From: Allomuricauda ruestringensis DSM 13258
Lineage (GTDB): Bacteria; Bacteroidota; Bacteroidia; Flavobacteriales; Flavobacteriaceae
Direction: 5' to 3'
Length of the DNA stretch: 64,000 nucleotides
NCBI RefSeq assembly: GCF_000224085.1
Contig: NC_015945.1
Span: 3,650,501 to 3,714,500, forward strand
Below the pieces are notes generated by a model. It saw nothing but the letters and a program-made list of their open reading frames with translations. It was not told where the DNA came from and searched no databases. Of this stretch, positions 53,884-62,718 are shown piece after piece (positions within the stretch are counted from its first letter, which is position 1; every line of letters begins with the position of its first letter). The position numbers were made by a program, and so were the translations under genes.

Positions 53884-56800
53884 TTATTTTGTACCTATAT
53901 AGATACTACCCCTAATGGGTTCCTTCTTGGAGTCCAACACCTGTATCACGTAGAAATAGGTTCCTGAAAACAATTTTCCTTGGGTATTGCCCTGTGTGGC
54001 ACCCCAATCGTTTTGATAATCATCCGACTGATATACTTGCTGCCCCCAACGATCAAAAACCATCAGTGAGATGTTATTTCCATGAGTATCGGGACCATCG
54101 ACAATAAAATAATCGTTGTGTCCATCTTCGTTCGGTGTAAGTACCTTGGAAACCTCTATCCTAGCTTCTCTGTCCGGATTACAACCTTCTTCCACGCTTA
54201 CTTCAACAACCACCTGATTGGCACACATTCCTACCTGTTCGGTATAGGTAAAGGTGTACGTACCCATCGACAAGGTTGATGGATTGATTACCGAGCCATC
54301 TAAATTGATATTTTCGTTTTGGGATTCCCAGGTTCCACTCCCTGCTTCACCTTCAATTTTTTGGTAGAGGTCCAAATGGGTTTTGGTAATGCATACCGAA
54401 ATATTTTCATCGGTACTTATCTGTGTTGGAAGTACTGTGATATGTTGCTCAACACGCTTTTCGTTTCCATTGGAATCGGAGGCTATCCAGTAACGTTCAA
54501 TTTGATACCCTTCTCCTAAAATGGTCTCATTTTGACCATATTCAATTTGAACCTCTATATCACAATTATCCTCAAAAACCAGATTTGGGATTTCTGGCAC
54601 TTGATTGCAATACACCGTAAGATCCGTATCCAATGCTGAAATCAACTCAGGAGCCATGGTATCCTCAACGATCACGTGCTGTGTTTGTGTACTGGTGTTC
54701 CCAGCTTCGTCTTCGTAGGTCCATGTGACCACCGTGGTTCCTTGCTGTGTGATGGGCAAAACAGCGTCGTGCGAAACTGTTACCGCACTACTGCAATTGT
54801 CCGTGGCCGTTGGGGCCGTTAGACTGCTTATCTTACATTCATCGGCAATATCCGCTAAACTCGCCTGGTCGGGAACTGGTGCCTCCGTATCTGCAATGAT
54901 TACATGCTGTGTTTGCGTACTGGTGTTCCCGGCTACATCTTCGTAGGTCCATGTGACCACCGTGGTGCCCTGCTGTGTGATGGGCAAAACAGCATCGTGC
55001 GAAACTGTTACCGAACCGTTGCAATTATCCGTGGCCGTTGGGGCCGTTAGACTGCTGACCTCACATTCATCAATAACATCGTTTAAACTCGCCTGATCGG
55101 GAACCGGTGCCTCCGTATCTGCAATGATCACATACTGTGTTTGCGTACTGGTGTTCCCGGCTGCATCTTCGTAGGTCCACGTTACCACCGTGGTACCTTT
55201 GGCCGTAATCGGCAAAGTTGCATCATGGGTTGCTGTTAGCAAACCGTTGCAATTATCCGTTGCCGTTGGGGCCGTTAGACTGATTACCTCACATTCAGAT
55301 GTGATATCCGATAAGCTCACTTGATTGGGAACTGGTGCATGGGTATCCTCTATAATCACGTTCTGTATTTGGGTACTGGTATTTCCAGCTGCATCTTCGT
55401 AGGTCCATGTGACCACCGTAGTACCTTGGGATGTTATCGGCAAAATAGCATCGTGGGTTGCCGTTACCAAACCGCTGCAATTATCCGTGGCCGTTGGGGG
55501 TGTGAGATTGCTTAGCTCGCATTCTGCATTTACATCTGGCAGACTTGTCAAATCAGGAACTGGAGCCAAGGTATCCTCCACGGTAACAGTTGCCGTACAT
55601 TGGACACTTACCCCATTATTGGCCGTTACGGTTAGTATTACTTCATTCGTTCCTAGGTTTGAACAATCAAATTCTGTAACATCGAGGGTAAGCGTTATTC
55701 CATTATCCTCATCATAAGAGCCGTTATCTATTTCTTCAGCGCCTATAATCACCCTACCGTTTGCATCTAGCGCTACTATAATATCCTGGCAAATGGCCAC
55801 GGGTGCCCTGTCTTGTAACTCATAGGCGCCCATATCAACAGTACCACCATTGGCATAGTCGTAAATGCGCTTATTTCCAGCCAAATCGACTGCCGCTTCG
55901 GGTGCCCCTAACGATACCACAAAATTATTGTTCCCAGCATTTATGGCAGGACTGGTCGCTTTTACCCTAAAATCATATTGGGCTGCATCCACAAACTCAG
56001 GGGCTGAAATCAAATTACGGGCCTGCGTCACACTGCCTGAAACAACTCCATTAAAAGTCAATGAATTATACATCCGTCCGAATCCACCAACCAGGTTGAT
56101 TTGGCCATTGGTACCAGTATTATTGGAAAGAATGGAGTTCGCAACCAACAATGCCCCATCGCTTAAATGGACACCTCCTCCCATGTTCGCCGTATTATTG
56201 GCCAGCGTAGAATTCATAATTTCAACTTCACCGGATTCACATGAAACAGCACCTCCAGCAGTGGAGGCAACATTATCATACAGCAAGCAACTTATCAATT
56301 TGGTATCACCGGTAAAACTGATTACCGCGCCTCCCACACCATTGATGCCATCACTAAAGGCAATATTATCGTGCAGTATGCTATTCTTTAAAAGAAAGCT
56401 GGCATTTTGGTTTATATAAAGCCCTCCCCCGGTTCGGCCAATGGCCACTTGACTATTGTCCGTAGGATCATCCGCATAGGAATACGCAATGATAAGTCCA
56501 TCCAAAGTCACATTAGGAGTTGTCACTGTCACAATGGTATGGCTGTCCCCGGCATCTGCCACCGCATTTCCATTGAGATCCCCACTTAGGATGGTCGGCG
56601 CCGCTTTCCAATTCCGTTCGGCCGGTGAAGTTTCATTTCCGGTAAAGCCTCCCAAAAGGGTCACCCCTTCGGGAATGACAAAAGAATCATATTCGGATGT
56701 TCCCGGTTTGTAGGTGCCCTGGGCCACCCATATTTCCGTTAACCCACAATTCGCAGACAGGGCAAGTGCATCCTGTAAATCGGTATATGCATCGTTCCAC

Positions 56801-58746
56801 GAGGTTCCATTGTTTGATCCCGTCGCGTTCTCATCCACATAAATGATACCCGAACTGCGATCATAGGGGTCTTCCACGGTGACTGTAGCTGTGGCCGAAG
56901 CCGAGTTGTAGCCGTCATTTACCGTTAAAGTAACCGTATGCGTTCCCGCATCGGCACAGGTAAAATTGGTTTTGCTCAATGTTCTGGTAAAGGTGGTGTA
57001 ACAGCCATTGGCATCTATACTGTTATCGTCTATATCCTCTGGCCTTAGGATGGCGCCCCCATTACCATCCAGATAAATGGTAGCCGGTTTCGTTTTCACT
57101 ACCGGAGGCGTATTTTTGCTTATTTGGTACACCTTATTATAGGTAGCCTTATTCCCATATTGGTCGGTCACCTCAATGGGCACCAAAACATTGGTGCCTA
57201 TATCGGCACAGGTTGCGGTACGCGTACTGGCCACAGCGGTATAGCTACCACAATTTTCAGAAACATCGAAGGGACCTTCCGGTTTTAACTCTATAGAGGT
57301 ATTATGCCCCAATTCAATAAAATTGGTCTCCAAAAGCATATAGGGCGGGGTAGTATCCACTACGGTCACATTGGCCGTACAGATAGCCCCATTGCCCCTT
57401 GCATCAAGAACCGTTAAGGTAACTGGAACAGTACCAACGTCATCACAGCTAAAAGTTGTTTGTGATAGGGACATGGATGCGACATAAGCATTATCATAAG
57501 ATCCTGCATCAATATCGGCAGCCGTTATGGTAACGGTACCATCGGCCAATAAGGGATTTTCCGGATCAAGGGACACTGTAATATCGTTACATACTGCCAC
57601 AGGGGGCTGTTCATCATAAATGACCCTGTATTGTATATAACCAGTAACAGGAGCATTAGTCGTTCCTCCTTCTGTCTCCACTAGATCTTGTACCATACTA
57701 AGGTTGCCATACGATTGTCCGCCACCGCCGCCACGTTCCAAATCACCGCCACCACCACCAAAGTAACCGCCACCGCCACCGCCTGCTGCTCCTTTTCCTA
57801 AAACCTGATTTGAGCACTCCGTTTCTATGTTAAGATGTGGATAAAATATCGACCCTGCACCTCCACCGGCCCAGCCCGCACCACCTCGATTGACATCCCT
57901 AATTGTTATTTTTACACATCTAGGATCAAATAACCCTCCCGAACAATCTCCAGTATATAAATCAGTAGGTGGATGATATCCTCCTGCACCTCCTTGACTT
58001 GGCGGATTTCCCATAATTTCTCTTTCGAAAGGGAGACCAGGCTCAAAAGCATTATCGCGACTACCTCCACCTCCTGAAAACACATAATAAGTACCCTCTT
58101 CTATACTATTAACACGACCAACTATTCCTCTACCTCCTGCTCCATAATTAAATGTTAGAACTCTTGAACCGGCCTGCCCACAAGAATTTTTCCCATCTCT
58201 GGAAGTCCCGCCTCCATACCCATGGGAAACCATAGCTTCAATGGCCGCTCCCCCACCGCCGCCGGCAGCAACTGCAATGGGATTTGTAACTTGGTTGTAA
58301 GGGGTTATGGCAGTAGCCCCGCCACCGCCACCGCTGGCGGCAACATCATGAGCATCGGATTCCCCACGAGATCCAATAAAAAAATGGAGTCGGTCTCCTG
58401 CATTTTCACTGGTGATGGGCAAGGTAAACCTAACCGTGCCACCTTCCCCGCCCTGTCCTATTTTCTGCGCCACCAAACCTTGCCAGGTGGCACGTCCCCC
58501 ATCGCCTCCTTTAAGAATGAACTCCACGGCTACCACCCCGTCTTCCAATGTTGGCAAATAACCATCCATGGTGGCCCGGGTACGTGAATGACCTCCCCCT
58601 TCGTAGGGCAATGGAGTCCATTCGCTATTGGTCAAGTCTCCTACTTGTGTATGGGGTCGATTTACGGTTTGTCCAAACAGACTCGTTGAACATAAAACAA
58701 ATAAGATTAGTGAAACTGATCGTGATTGAAGTGATGATTTGGGCAT
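53884..58746 (-). CDS. Giant T9SS type B secreted protein with Gly-rich, HYR-like and beta-helix-like parts
   Basis: A 1620-residue secreted protein, signal peptide SVSLILFVLCSTSLFG. Residues about 60-370 are strongly glycine-rich (GGDGGRATWQGLVAQKIGQG, then GGGGGATAIT and similar), resembling the Gly-rich ALK-ligand-like domain. Next come HYR-like repeats (about 380-640), a region with YVDENATGSNNGTSWNDAYT and LILTNSTLANN-like repeats typical of choice-of-anchor Q / parallel beta-helix proteins (640-985), four tight HYR-like repeats of 76 residues (1061-1364), and a T9SS type B tail (VLTPNEDGHNDYFIVDG, then LMVFDRWGQQVYQSDDYQND). It is probably a surface adhesin or matrix protein, secreted through the PorP/SprF partner. 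Confidence 0.92.
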   Translation of the reverse strand: MPKSSLQSRSVSLILFVLCSTSLFGQTVNRPHTQVGDLTNSEWTPLPYEGGGHSRTRATMDGYLPTLEDGVVAVEFILKGGDGGRATWQGLVAQKIGQGGEGGTVRFTLPITSENAGDRLHFFIGSRGESDAHDVAASGGGGGATAITPYNQVTNPIAVAAGGGGGAAIEAMVSHGYGGGTSRDGKNSCGQAGSRVLTFNYGAGGRGIVGRVNSIEEGTYYVFSGGGGSRDNAFEPGLPFEREIMGNPPSQGGAGGYHPPTDLYTGDCSGGLFDPRCVKITIRDVNRGGAGWAGGGAGSIFYPHLNIETECSNQVLGKGAAGGGGGGYFGGGGGDLERGGGGGQSYGNLSMVQDLVETEGGTTNAPVTGYIQYRVIYDEQPPVAVCNDITVSLDPENPLLADGTVTITAADIDAGSYDNAYVASMSLSQTTFSCDDVGTVPVTLTVLDARGNGAICTANVTVVDTTPPYMLLETNFIELGHNTSIELKPEGPFDVSENCGSYTAVASTRTATCADIGTNVLVPIEVTDQYGNKATYNKVYQISKNTPPVVKTKPATIYLDGNGGAILRPEDIDDNSIDANGCYTTFTRTLSKTNFTCADAGTHTVTLTVNDGYNSASATATVTVEDPYDRSSGIIYVDENATGSNNGTSWNDAYTDLQDALALSANCGLTEIWVAQGTYKPGTSEYDSFVIPEGVTLLGGFTGNETSPAERNWKAAPTILSGDLNGNAVADAGDSHTIVTVTTPNVTLDGLIIAYSYADDPTDNSQVAIGRTGGGLYINQNASFLLKNSILHDNIAFSDGINGVGGAVISFTGDTKLISCLLYDNVASTAGGAVSCESGEVEIMNSTLANNTANMGGGVHLSDGALLVANSILSNNTGTNGQINLVGGFGRMYNSLTFNGVVSGSVTQARNLISAPEFVDAAQYDFRVKATSPAINAGNNNFVVSLGAPEAAVDLAGNKRIYDYANGGTVDMGAYELQDRAPVAICQDIIVALDANGRVIIGAEEIDNGSYDEDNGITLTLDVTEFDCSNLGTNEVILTVTANNGVSVQCTATVTVEDTLAPVPDLTSLPDVNAECELSNLTPPTATDNCSGLVTATHDAILPITSQGTTVVTWTYEDAAGNTSTQIQNVIIEDTHAPVPNQVSLSDITSECEVISLTAPTATDNCNGLLTATHDATLPITAKGTTVVTWTYEDAAGNTSTQTQYVIIADTEAPVPDQASLNDVIDECEVSSLTAPTATDNCNGSVTVSHDAVLPITQQGTTVVTWTYEDVAGNTSTQTQHVIIADTEAPVPDQASLADIADECKISSLTAPTATDNCSSAVTVSHDAVLPITQQGTTVVTWTYEDEAGNTSTQTQHVIVEDTMAPELISALDTDLTVYCNQVPEIPNLVFEDNCDIEVQIEYGQNETILGEGYQIERYWIASDSNGNEKRVEQHITVLPTQISTDENISVCITKTHLDLYQKIEGEAGSGTWESQNENINLDGSVINPSTLSMGTYTFTYTEQVGMCANQVVVEVSVEEGCNPDREARIEVSKVLTPNEDGHNDYFIVDGPDTHGNNISLMVFDRWGQQVYQSDDYQNDWGATQGNTQGKLFSGTYFYVIQVLDSKKEPIRGSIYIGTK
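54655..55566 (-). repeat. Four tandem 228-bp repeats in the giant gene
   Basis: The same landmark (GTGTTCCC or ATTTCC before the AGCTTCGTC-type block) recurs at 54695, 54923, 55151 and 55379, exactly 228 bp apart. Each unit encodes 76 residues: APVPDQASLNDVIDECEVSS, LTAPTATDNCNG, a HDAVLPI block and TTVVTWTYEDAAGNTSTQTQ. The two copies nearest 54655 are almost identical in DNA while the one nearest 55566 is the most diverged, pointing to recent duplication at the C-terminal side. Confidence 0.9.
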
Positions 58747-58774
58747 GTGAAAAAGTCTTTATGCTTTCGCGCCG

Positions 58775-58841
58775 CAAGTTATACCCGTATAAAATCAATT
58801 AAAATACGCACCCATGTACAAAATTTACGTAGGGGTACGTA
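58775..58841 (-). promoter_or_regulatory. Promoter of the giant T9SS gene with 41-bp activator-like element, copy A
   Basis: Positions 58801-58841 hold the same element as copy B, including TACGTAGGGGTACGTA at the distal end. A TAACTTG box (58775-58781) follows after 19 bp, and the gene's ATG lies 54 bp from the element. The element would overlap the usual place of the TTTG box, as expected for an activator-dependent promoter. Confidence 0.7.
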
Positions 58842-59052
58842 GGCCACAAGGTGTTCCGTAAAAAATATTTATGAATAATTGATAGTCAAAATATGATTTT
58901 ACAGAAATGGTATTCTTCTTAAGGTAAGGCTATCAATTATGCTATAATGGATGAGCCAGATGGTTGAGGCCACCAAAAACAGAAAATTTGAGCCATCCAA
59001 TACTTCACTGTAGTGATTTGAAATTCAGATTTTTGTGTCGTATTGGTGGGGG

Positions 59053-59089
59053 CTCATTTTTATCCGGCCAAGGTGGTATACTATGTCCG
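59053..59089 (+). repeat. Possible insertion-sequence end relic
   Basis: Contains ATCCGGCCAAGGTGGTATAC and matches the minus strand of 4677-4712 at about 31 of 37 positions. No transposase lies nearby. It is in the 456-bp gap (58747-59202) between the giant gene and the aconitase gene, where apart from promoter copy A I see no other feature. Confidence 0.4.
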
Positions 59090-59202
59090 GCGTTTCCAGG
59101 ATAGTGTTTCCCTATAAAATTTGTATCTTAAAAAGGAAACTCACGACAATATCTACCATTAGCAGGGTTTAAAACCTATTTCGTATAACATAAAACAATC
59201 CA

Positions 59203-61170
59203 ATGAAACCATTGAACGTCACCCAAAAGTTGATACAATCCCATTTAGTGCAAGGAGAAATGAAACCTGGAACTGAAATTGGTATCACCATTGACCAGGC
59301 ACTTCTTCAAGATGCTACCGGAACCTTGGTACAACTGGAGTTGGAAGCCATGGGGCTCGATAGGGCAAAGACCGAAGTGGCCGTACAATATGTGGATCAC
59401 AACCTCTTGCAAACCGATTTTAAAAATGCCGATGACCATCTTTTTTTGTACTCCGCCGCCCAAAAATTCGGACTGTGGTTCAGCAGACCGGGCAACGGGG
59501 TAAGCCATCCGGTACACATGGAACGTTTTGGCATTCCGGGAAAGACCTTGGTGGGTTCGGACAGCCATAGTTGCGCTGCGGGATCTTTGGGTATGTTGGC
59601 CATAGGCACGGGAGGACTGGATGTGGCTACCGCTATTGTAGGCCAGCCTTATTATGTGAAGATGCCCAAGATCATGGGCGTTAAGCTGACAGGAAAACTG
59701 CCCGATTGGGTGAGTGCCAAAGACGTTGTCCTCGAAATGCTTCGCCGGTACGATGTAAAGGGTGGAGTGGGAAAGATTATTGAATACCATGGTGAGGGAT
59801 TACAATATTTAAGCGCCATGGACCGTCACGTAATTGCCAACATGAGTGCGGAAATGGGGGCAACCACCACGGTTTTTCCGAGTGATGGGGAAACGAGACG
59901 GTTTTTAAAATCGCAAGACCGAGAAAAGGACTGGACGGAAATTTTGGCGGACAAAGATTGCACCTACGACCTAGAGGACGAAATTGTTTTGGACACCCTT
60001 GTTCCCTTGATTGCATTGCCCACAAGTCCCGGGAATGTAGTTCCCGTGTCAGAAGTTGAGGGGAGAAAGATAAGTCAGGTGGTAATCGGTTCTTCGGCCA
60101 ATCCCGGATTGCGTGATTTTTGGATGGCAGGCGCGATTGTAAAGGACAAAACCATACATCCCGAAGTATCGTTCGACATTAACCCGACCTCTCGGCAAAT
60201 CATCCAAAATATGATCGAAAACAGAGCCTTTGCTAATTTGATAAAGGCCGGGGGCCGCTTTCACCAGTCGGGGTGCATGGGCTGCATTGGGATGGGACAG
60301 GCTCCTGCAAGCGATTCCATAAGCTTGCGCACCATGCCCCGTAATTTTCCAGACCGCTCGGGGACCAAGGACGATCAGGTGTACCTGTGCAGTCCTGAAA
60401 CGGGCGCAGCTTCCGCCTTAACGGGCAAAATTACGGATCCTAGAACCCTTGAAAAGACACATGGTATGGCCTACCCGACATACGAGCCCCCAGAATTGGA
60501 AATAATCAATAAAGATATGTTGGTGCCACCCACCAAGCACAAAACAGAGATAAAGCTCAAAAAAGGGCCCAATATCAAATCGCTTCCCCATATGGAGGAG
60601 CTAAAATCGGAATATGAAGTTCCGATACTTTTAAAAATGGGTGACAACATTTCCACGGATGAGATCATGAAGGCCGGTGCCGAGGTACTTCCCTTTCGAA
60701 GCAATATTCCCGAAATCAGTAAATTTTCCTATACGGTCATCGATGACACTTTTTATGAAAGGGCCTTAAAAGCCAAGGAAAAATACGGGGGACACATTGT
60801 TGTGGCCGGTGAGAACTATGCCCAGGGAAGCAGCAGGGAACATGCGGCAATCGCCCCTAAATATTTGGGTCAAGTAGCGGTCATTGCAAAAGATTATGCC
60901 CGAATTGCTTGGCAGAACCTTGTAAATTTTGGTATTCTGGCCTTAGAGTTCGAGAATCCGGATGATTATGATATTTTGGAACAGGGGGCAATGGTAAGTT
61001 TCAAAAATTTAAGAAGGGATGTTGCCGAGCGTAATCCCATACGGGTAGTGGTAAAGAACAGGAATGACATACGAGAGGTCATATTGCGGCATAGTCTCAG
61101 TGATCGGCAGATAGAATTATTGATGAAGGGTGGTACCATTAACGATTTCAAGGAAAAGCTGGTCTCTTAG
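59203..61170 (+). CDS. Aconitate hydratase, Aquifex type
   Basis: A 655-residue cytoplasmic iron-sulfur enzyme that isomerises citrate to isocitrate. The iron-sulfur ligands are the Cys of SDSHSCAAGSLGML and the pair in HQSGCMGCIGMG; the C-terminal swivel domain has KMGDNISTDEIMKAGAEVLP and ENYAQGSSREHAAIAPKYLG with the catalytic serine and arginine. The short length, compared with about 900 for AcnA and AcnB, matches the Aquifex-type putative aconitase. Flavobacteria usually have a full-length aconitase elsewhere, so this copy may be an extra isozyme or act on a related acid. It stands alone on the plus strand. Confidence 0.88.
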   Translation: MKPLNVTQKLIQSHLVQGEMKPGTEIGITIDQALLQDATGTLVQLELEAMGLDRAKTEVAVQYVDHNLLQTDFKNADDHLFLYSAAQKFGLWFSRPGNGVSHPVHMERFGIPGKTLVGSDSHSCAAGSLGMLAIGTGGLDVATAIVGQPYYVKMPKIMGVKLTGKLPDWVSAKDVVLEMLRRYDVKGGVGKIIEYHGEGLQYLSAMDRHVIANMSAEMGATTTVFPSDGETRRFLKSQDREKDWTEILADKDCTYDLEDEIVLDTLVPLIALPTSPGNVVPVSEVEGRKISQVVIGSSANPGLRDFWMAGAIVKDKTIHPEVSFDINPTSRQIIQNMIENRAFANLIKAGGRFHQSGCMGCIGMGQAPASDSISLRTMPRNFPDRSGTKDDQVYLCSPETGAASALTGKITDPRTLEKTHGMAYPTYEPPELEIINKDMLVPPTKHKTEIKLKKGPNIKSLPHMEELKSEYEVPILLKMGDNISTDEIMKAGAEVLPFRSNIPEISKFSYTVIDDTFYERALKAKEKYGGHIVVAGENYAQGSSREHAAIAPKYLGQVAVIAKDYARIAWQNLVNFGILALEFENPDDYDILEQGAMVSFKNLRRDVAERNPIRVVVKNRNDIREVILRHSLSDRQIELLMKGGTINDFKEKLVS

Positions 61171-61202
61171 CATAGGTTTATTGGTCAGTACTACAAAAAA
61201 TG

Positions 61203-61236
61203 GAAAGCCATTCTGATATTTAACAGAATGGCTTTC
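61203..61236. terminator. Bidirectional terminator between aconitase and efflux genes
   Basis: A perfect 13-bp stem (GAAAGCCATTCTG, 61203-61215, with 61224-61236) around an 8-nt loop lies between the convergent stop codons at 61170 and 61291. An A-run precedes and a T-rich stretch follows, so it can serve both strands. Confidence 0.8.
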
Positions 61237-61290
61237 GCTTTATTGAGAACCGATAATTAAGCAGGTTGCCAATAGTAATCAATGGAGGTT

Positions 61291-62718
61291 TTAGTTCCAG
61301 CCACCTCCCAAGGAGCGGTACATATTTACTTGGGCCAGCATCTGGTCTTTTTTGGTCTCCACCAGCTCCATTTTGGATTCCAAGGCCTCACGCTGCGCCA
61401 AAAGCACTTCGATATATTCCACCCTTGCGGATTGGAACAAACGTGTGGACAGGTCTATGGATTCCGTTAGAGCCTGTATTTGGCCCTCTTTCAATTCATA
61501 GCTCTTTTTGAGGTTGTCGATGTTGGACAACTGGTTGGCCACCTCGATATAGGCATTCAAAATAGACTTCTCATATTCGTACACCGCCTGCAACTGTCGG
61601 GCCGTAGCATTCTTGTACTGAGCTTTGATTGCATTTCTGTTAATCAAAGGAGCTACCATATCCCCAATCGCCGAATACAATACGGATTCTGGTGTTGTGG
61701 TGAGGTATTTTGTATCAAAAGCCTCCAGACCTAATCCCGCTTTAATTGTAAACTGTGGGTAAAAATTGGCCCTCGCCGCTTTGGTATCCAATTTGGCTGC
61801 TGCCAGTTCAAACTCGGCGCTACGCACATCGGGGCGGTTCTGTAACAATTGCGAAGGTATCCCTGCATAAATGGAATCGATAGGTCTATCTATGAAATTA
61901 TCGGACTCCCTTTGTATATGCTGTGGTGATCGACCAATCAAAAAATTCAATCGGTTCTCCGCTTCCACGATTTCCTGCTGAATTTCATATTTATGACTTT
62001 GATTTTTCAAAACTTCCGCCTGAAAACGCTTTACCGCCAATTCCGTGGCCCGTGCAGCTTGCTTTTGTAACTTAACCATGCGCAACGCATTCTGCTGAAT
62101 CTCCAAGTTTTGGTCTATGATGGCCATTTGATTGTCCAACGCCATTAATTCGTAGTACGAATCGGCTATCTCCGCCACCAAATTGGTCACCATAAAATTT
62201 TTCCCCTCCACACTGGAAAGGTATTCGTAGACCGCTGCTTTTTTCTCGTTACGGAGCTTCTTCCATACATCCAGCTCCCAAGTGGCGAAGGCTCCGACCA
62301 TATAATTGGTCAGGGGTTCGGGGAACTCTTCGTCTTCCTTCACCTCGAGGTTTTTTTCCACAGCTCCATTACGGGTATATTCACCAACTTTTTCCACTTC
62401 GGCACCTGCCTGAAGGTTTACAAAGGGTAAGTACTCCCCTTTTTTGGCTTGAATTCTGTTTTTGGCCATATCCACTTGCTGCAACATAATGTTCAGCTCT
62501 TGGTTTTTTGCCAAAGCGGAATCAATCAACGCAATAAGATTGGGATCCTTGAAAAAAGTTCTCCATTCCACCAATCCTGTATTTACGGTATCGGTGGATT
62601 GATTCTGATAATTCTCGGGAACCGCTACATTCTCGTCCCTAACCTCACGAGTGGGCACACAAGAATAAAGGGCCATCATTGCTATCATTACAACTAAAAG
62701 TGATTTTCTATGCTTCAT
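61291..62718 (-). CDS. Efflux outer-membrane factor, OprM/NodT family
   Basis: A 475-residue TolC-like lipoprotein. ATG 62718 starts a lipoprotein signal (LLVVMIAMMALYSCVPTRE); it overlaps the RND pump stop by 11 bp. The long coiled-coil helices and paired hydrophobic strands of the family are visible (LIALIDSALAKNQELNIMLQ, and LLQNRPDVRSAEFELAAAKL as the conserved NRPD box, with ANFYPQFTIKAGLG). It forms the outer-membrane exit duct for the RND pump encoded upstream. The substrate range is unknown. Confidence 0.93.
   Translation of the reverse strand: MKHRKSLLVVMIAMMALYSCVPTREVRDENVAVPENYQNQSTDTVNTGLVEWRTFFKDPNLIALIDSALAKNQELNIMLQQVDMAKNRIQAKKGEYLPFVNLQAGAEVEKVGEYTRNGAVEKNLEVKEDEEFPEPLTNYMVGAFATWELDVWKKLRNEKKAAVYEYLSSVEGKNFMVTNLVAEIADSYYELMALDNQMAIIDQNLEIQQNALRMVKLQKQAARATELAVKRFQAEVLKNQSHKYEIQQEIVEAENRLNFLIGRSPQHIQRESDNFIDRPIDSIYAGIPSQLLQNRPDVRSAEFELAAAKLDTKAARANFYPQFTIKAGLGLEAFDTKYLTTTPESVLYSAIGDMVAPLINRNAIKAQYKNATARQLQAVYEYEKSILNAYIEVANQLSNIDNLKKSYELKEGQIQALTESIDLSTRLFQSARVEYIEVLLAQREALESKMELVETKKDQMLAQVNMYRSLGGGWN

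Noticed and set aside
57700..58340. The glycine-rich stretch of the giant gene as a CRISPR-like or simple DNA repeat
   Set aside because: The repetition comes from Gly codons (GCC/ACC on the plus strand) in a continuous frame; there are no regular spacers.
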